From NCBI GenBank assembly GCA_030267965.1, contig BRYA01000115.1, positions 1 through 38,818 on the forward strand: 38,818 nucleotides of DNA. Reading direction: 5' to 3'. The DNA is from Triparma columacea (taxonomy: Eukaryota > Sar > Bolidophyceae > Parmales > Triparmaceae). A program made the translations under genes and the position numbers. The notes under the pieces were generated by a model. That model saw nothing but the letters and a program-made list of their open reading frames with translations, made no database searches and was not told where the DNA came from. Shown here one piece after another: positions 36,429-38,818 of the stretch (its first letter is position 1; the number at the start of each line of letters is the position of its first letter).

Positions 36429-38796
36429 TTGCTGCTGCTGTTGCTGCTGCTGAACGACGACGGTCGTCTGGGGTGTTATTGAGGGCCGCTTCAATCCCTG
36501 CTGCCCACTACCTCCCTGTGTCACCTGCTCGAATGCCTCGAACGGGTTACCGTCGCCGAAGCCGGTGCTCGAGGGAGGGCCCATAACCTCCCAGCCATCT
36601 GAAGTCCCAGAAGCACTGATCCCTCCTCCCCCGACGACGACTCCACCTCCAAAGTCGGAGAAATCAAGCAAATCAACGCACTCCTTCTCGACAATGACCT
36701 CAGAAGTGTTCTCTTTCTCCCCCCAAACCTCCGTCGCTTCCCCCTTCAATTCCTTGGGAAGATTGAATGCCTTGCTCTGGAACTTTGGTTTGACCGAATT
36801 GTGAATCTCCTTGAAGGGCATCCCAAAAATGATCCTTTCGTCCCTTACCCCAAATGGGATCCTACTCCCCCTCCTTAAAGCCCCCGCCCCCCTTTTCGCG
36901 AAGAGGCGTCCCTTGTCGACCAAGAGTTCCCAAACCATTCTCGCCTCCCGTCTAACTTGCTTCCCCTGCCCTCCCACACCGCTGAACGTTAGCAGCTCCC
37001 TGATCCGATCGATCCCGTCCTCAACTTCGGCGATCGCGTTGAGGGGACCATCCGTAAGTAGCGAACGCATGAGCGCCAAGCTAAGGCTGGCGTGCTGGAC
37101 GTGCGAAAAAAGGGGGGGGGTGGGGTGGGGGGGGGGAGAGTGGTGAGGGTCGGGAAGTAGAAATAAAATTATACGATTTACGGCCTTTTGGAAGGCGTAA
37201 AATTCGACATCCCGTCGGCCCGCTCCTCGCTCCTCCTCACCTTCCACCTCAATCCCTTACTATCCTTAATCCTCGCCCACAGCCTCTGCATGACTTGCGG
37301 TAGCGCTGAGTTAACCTCCCTGCACTTGAAAACCACCGACTGGACCGCCGCCTTGTAGTCCCCCCTGAAGGCTGTGTTCGAGGTTAGCGCCGTGACCTTG
37401 TCGACGAGGGCTTCGTTCTCCCTCCTCTCCTCCCGCTCTCGCGCGTCAACCTCCATCATGTTAACGGCCCTCCTGATCTCAGGCGCGAAGAACGGCGTCC
37501 GGTTGTAAAACAGGCTCTCCGCCACCCTAACGAGGTCCGACTTCTCCCTCCCCAGGCCTTTCCCCTGTCCCGCTAGAATGTCGATCCTCCCCCTGACGAA
37601 CTGCTCGAACATCTGGCTCTCGCTGAAGTTAATAACGCACCCCATCATCCCTTCCCCGTCTCCGAGCTGCCTCCTCTTGAAGACGAACATGTCCTTGTCG
37701 CATACCATCTCCCCATCACCCTTCCGAGTTATGTAAAGCCGCGGGTCCCCGAGAAGGTAAACGAAGAAAGCTAGGATGGACTTGCGGACGTTCTCCTCGC
37801 AGGGAGGGTTGGAGAAATTGAACGCAGCTACCGCTCCCTGCCACGCGCTGCTGAATAAGCGGGGGGAGAGGAGGGGAGGGGGGGGGGGGGTTGGGTGAGT
37901 GTTGTGTATAAATAAACCGTTTCTCTTCCCACCTCTTATCCCAATTAAAATCAAGATTCCTCTTTGCTGCGGCTTCCCCCTTTTTCTCACCTCCCATCGT
38001 CTCCTCCTCCCCCCTCCCTCTCCCCTTCATCCCTACTCCCTTTCCCCTCCCCCTCACCCCCCCCCTCCCCCTTCCCTCTCCCTTTCCCCATGACTTTAGC
38101 GACTTTAGCCCATTTCATAAGCCCTTTAGCTTTCCCCCCAACAATCCCATTAACCGCACCCATGATACCCCCACTCTCACCACCGTCGAGAATCTTAACG
38201 TCTGATTTAACATGTTCCCCCAACTCCCCCACCAGAATTTCCTGAGCGCTCCTGTTGCCTTGTGTATCATTATCAAGGTTGCTACCAGATCTCTTTATAC
38301 TAGTAGAGTTCCCTGTGTTTGACTGTTGTACGAGTAGGTCAGGTACGAATGAGTCAACGTTATCCGTAACGCTTCTTGTAAGTGCTAAGTTCCCTGTGTC
38401 TAGGTTGACTATTACAGCGTCCCCGATTGGGAGAGAGTGGAGAAGGGGGAGGTGGGATGTTAGGACACCTAGTACGTATGGCATGGGGGCGCATGCGTAA
38501 TTAAGTAAAGATGGGGGGAGGATGGGTATGAACACATGCTGCCACTGTAGGCCGCCTGTAGTCAGAAGGGCTTGAGATGCGTGTACGCATGAGGATAGTT
38601 TGGTTAGGTCTGTGCAGTGGAAGATTGTACGGCGCTCGGATAGGAGGGAGGAGAGGACGCGGAGGGTTGAGGTTGGACCGAGGGTACGGAGGAGAGGGAG
38701 AATTGGGGTGGAGGGACGGGAACCGGGACGGTTGGGGAGGAGGGTGAAACGGTGGGAGCATGAGGACTTTGTAGTTAGGAGGGTAGAGAAGCCGTG
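35844..38796 (-). CDS. DENN domain-ENTH-like fusion protein with polyQ, NPF/DPF tail (5' end outside window)
   Basis: Exons seen: 38796-37991, 37850-37241, 37094-35844, introns of 140 and 146 bp, GT-AG and in phase; exon 1 here begins at an acceptor, so more lies beyond the window. The first exon holds the core DENN domain (LSSLLSERRTIFHCTDLTKL, LQWQHVFIPILPPSLLNYA, GDAVIVNLDTGNLALTR), a Rab GTPase exchange module. The second exon continues with the end of DENN (NVRKSILAFFVYLLGDPR, ESLFYNRTPFFAPEIRRAV). From ALVDKVTALTSNTAFRGDYK across the junction (GLRWK then HASLSLALMRSLLTDGPLN) to VRREARMVWELLVDKGRLFA it follows an ENTH/epsin-type helical domain. The tail has 21 Gln, GNPFEAFEQ and DPF motifs (DPFDEGGFGDDPFAS, KDPFGEFVKW at the end), as in clathrin/AP2-binding adaptors. 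It likely couples Rab activation to endocytic coats. Confidence 0.8.
36390..36452 (-). repeat. CAG/CAA repeat encoding 21 glutamines
   Basis: Sixty-three bases of mixed CAG and CAA codons on the coding strand within the tail of the DENN-ENTH protein. Interruption by CAA codons would make the tract more stable than pure CAG. On the plus strand it produces a spurious Cys-run ORF. It lies directly before QDPFDEGGFGDDPF, so it may act as a flexible spacer for the DPF motifs. Confidence 0.97.
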
Positions 38797-38818
38797 CTAG
38801 GGGGGGGTTGTGTTGAGG

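Noticed and set aside
35914..36453. Plus-strand ORF ending in a long run of Cys
   Set aside because: This is the complement of the CAG/CAA polyglutamine tract and of the Gln/Gly-rich tail of the DENN-ENTH gene.
1..38818. tRNA, rRNA or snRNA genes
   Set aside because: I looked for paired A/B-box-like or GGTTCGAATCC motifs and rRNA-like stretches and found none; small RNA genes could still be missed by eye.

Overview
This is nuclear DNA from a eukaryote, most likely a photosynthetic stramenopile (heterokont alga). The clues are compact genes with short introns (48 to about 190 bp, almost all GTGAG/GTAAG...AG), eukaryotic uS12 and eIF1A, two proteins with heterokont-style plastid leaders (a signal peptide followed by an S-A-F or S-S-F site), TTAGGG-type telomere-like motifs, and a secreted BspA/DUF285 repeat protein of a kind common in marine picoalgae. 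A bolidophyte/Parmales-like alga would fit, but that is a guess made without any database search. Gene models were built by hand: each exon junction was checked for GT-AG sites and reading phase, and against remembered family architecture.

Layout. 1-9.6 kb: a SAM methyltransferase (-), ribosomal protein uS12/RPS23 (+), a 1,322-residue TPR-IQ-LRR protein (-, four exons), a DUF4476-like plus villin-headpiece protein (+), and a PAPS (sulfate donor) transporter (-, three exons). 9.6-18.2 kb: a three-finger C2H2 protein (+), a plastid DUF3727 protein (-), a phospholipid scramblase (+), a PP2A B'' subunit of the TON2/PPP2R3C type (-, five exons, one with a non-GT donor), a pterin-4a-carbinolamine dehydratase (+), and a thylakoid-lumen peroxidase-like protein that has lost its haem and catalytic histidines (-). 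18.2-21.3 kb: a segmental duplication of eIF1A. One copy is complete and one lacks the first exon, and telomere-like motifs lie at the edges.

21.4-29.5 kb: a coiled-coil protein (+), a divergent chaperonin-like protein (-) whose start codon lies in an arm of a GGACCGG foldback repeat, and a 17-exon secreted BspA-like gene (+) built from a tandem array of one repeat-coding exon plus one near-identical, mostly 162-bp intron. An assembly gap lies inside the array. 29.8-35.6 kb is a transposon zone: a 2.77-kb element with 34-bp terminal inverted repeats around an intact 806-residue transposase-like ORF, a truncated membrane-protein gene, and a 2.1-kb element with perfect 27-bp terminal inverted repeats and no intact ORF. 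35.8-38.8 kb: the 3' part of a gene joining a DENN domain to an ENTH/epsin-like domain with a polyQ, NPF/DPF-rich tail.

The genes do not form one pathway; most are housekeeping genes in compact, often divergent or convergent pairs. The most unusual items are the BspA exon-intron array, the DENN-ENTH fusion, the dead lumenal peroxidase, the two eIF1A copies with identical protein but only silent differences, the AT-AG intron and the foldback element at a gene start.
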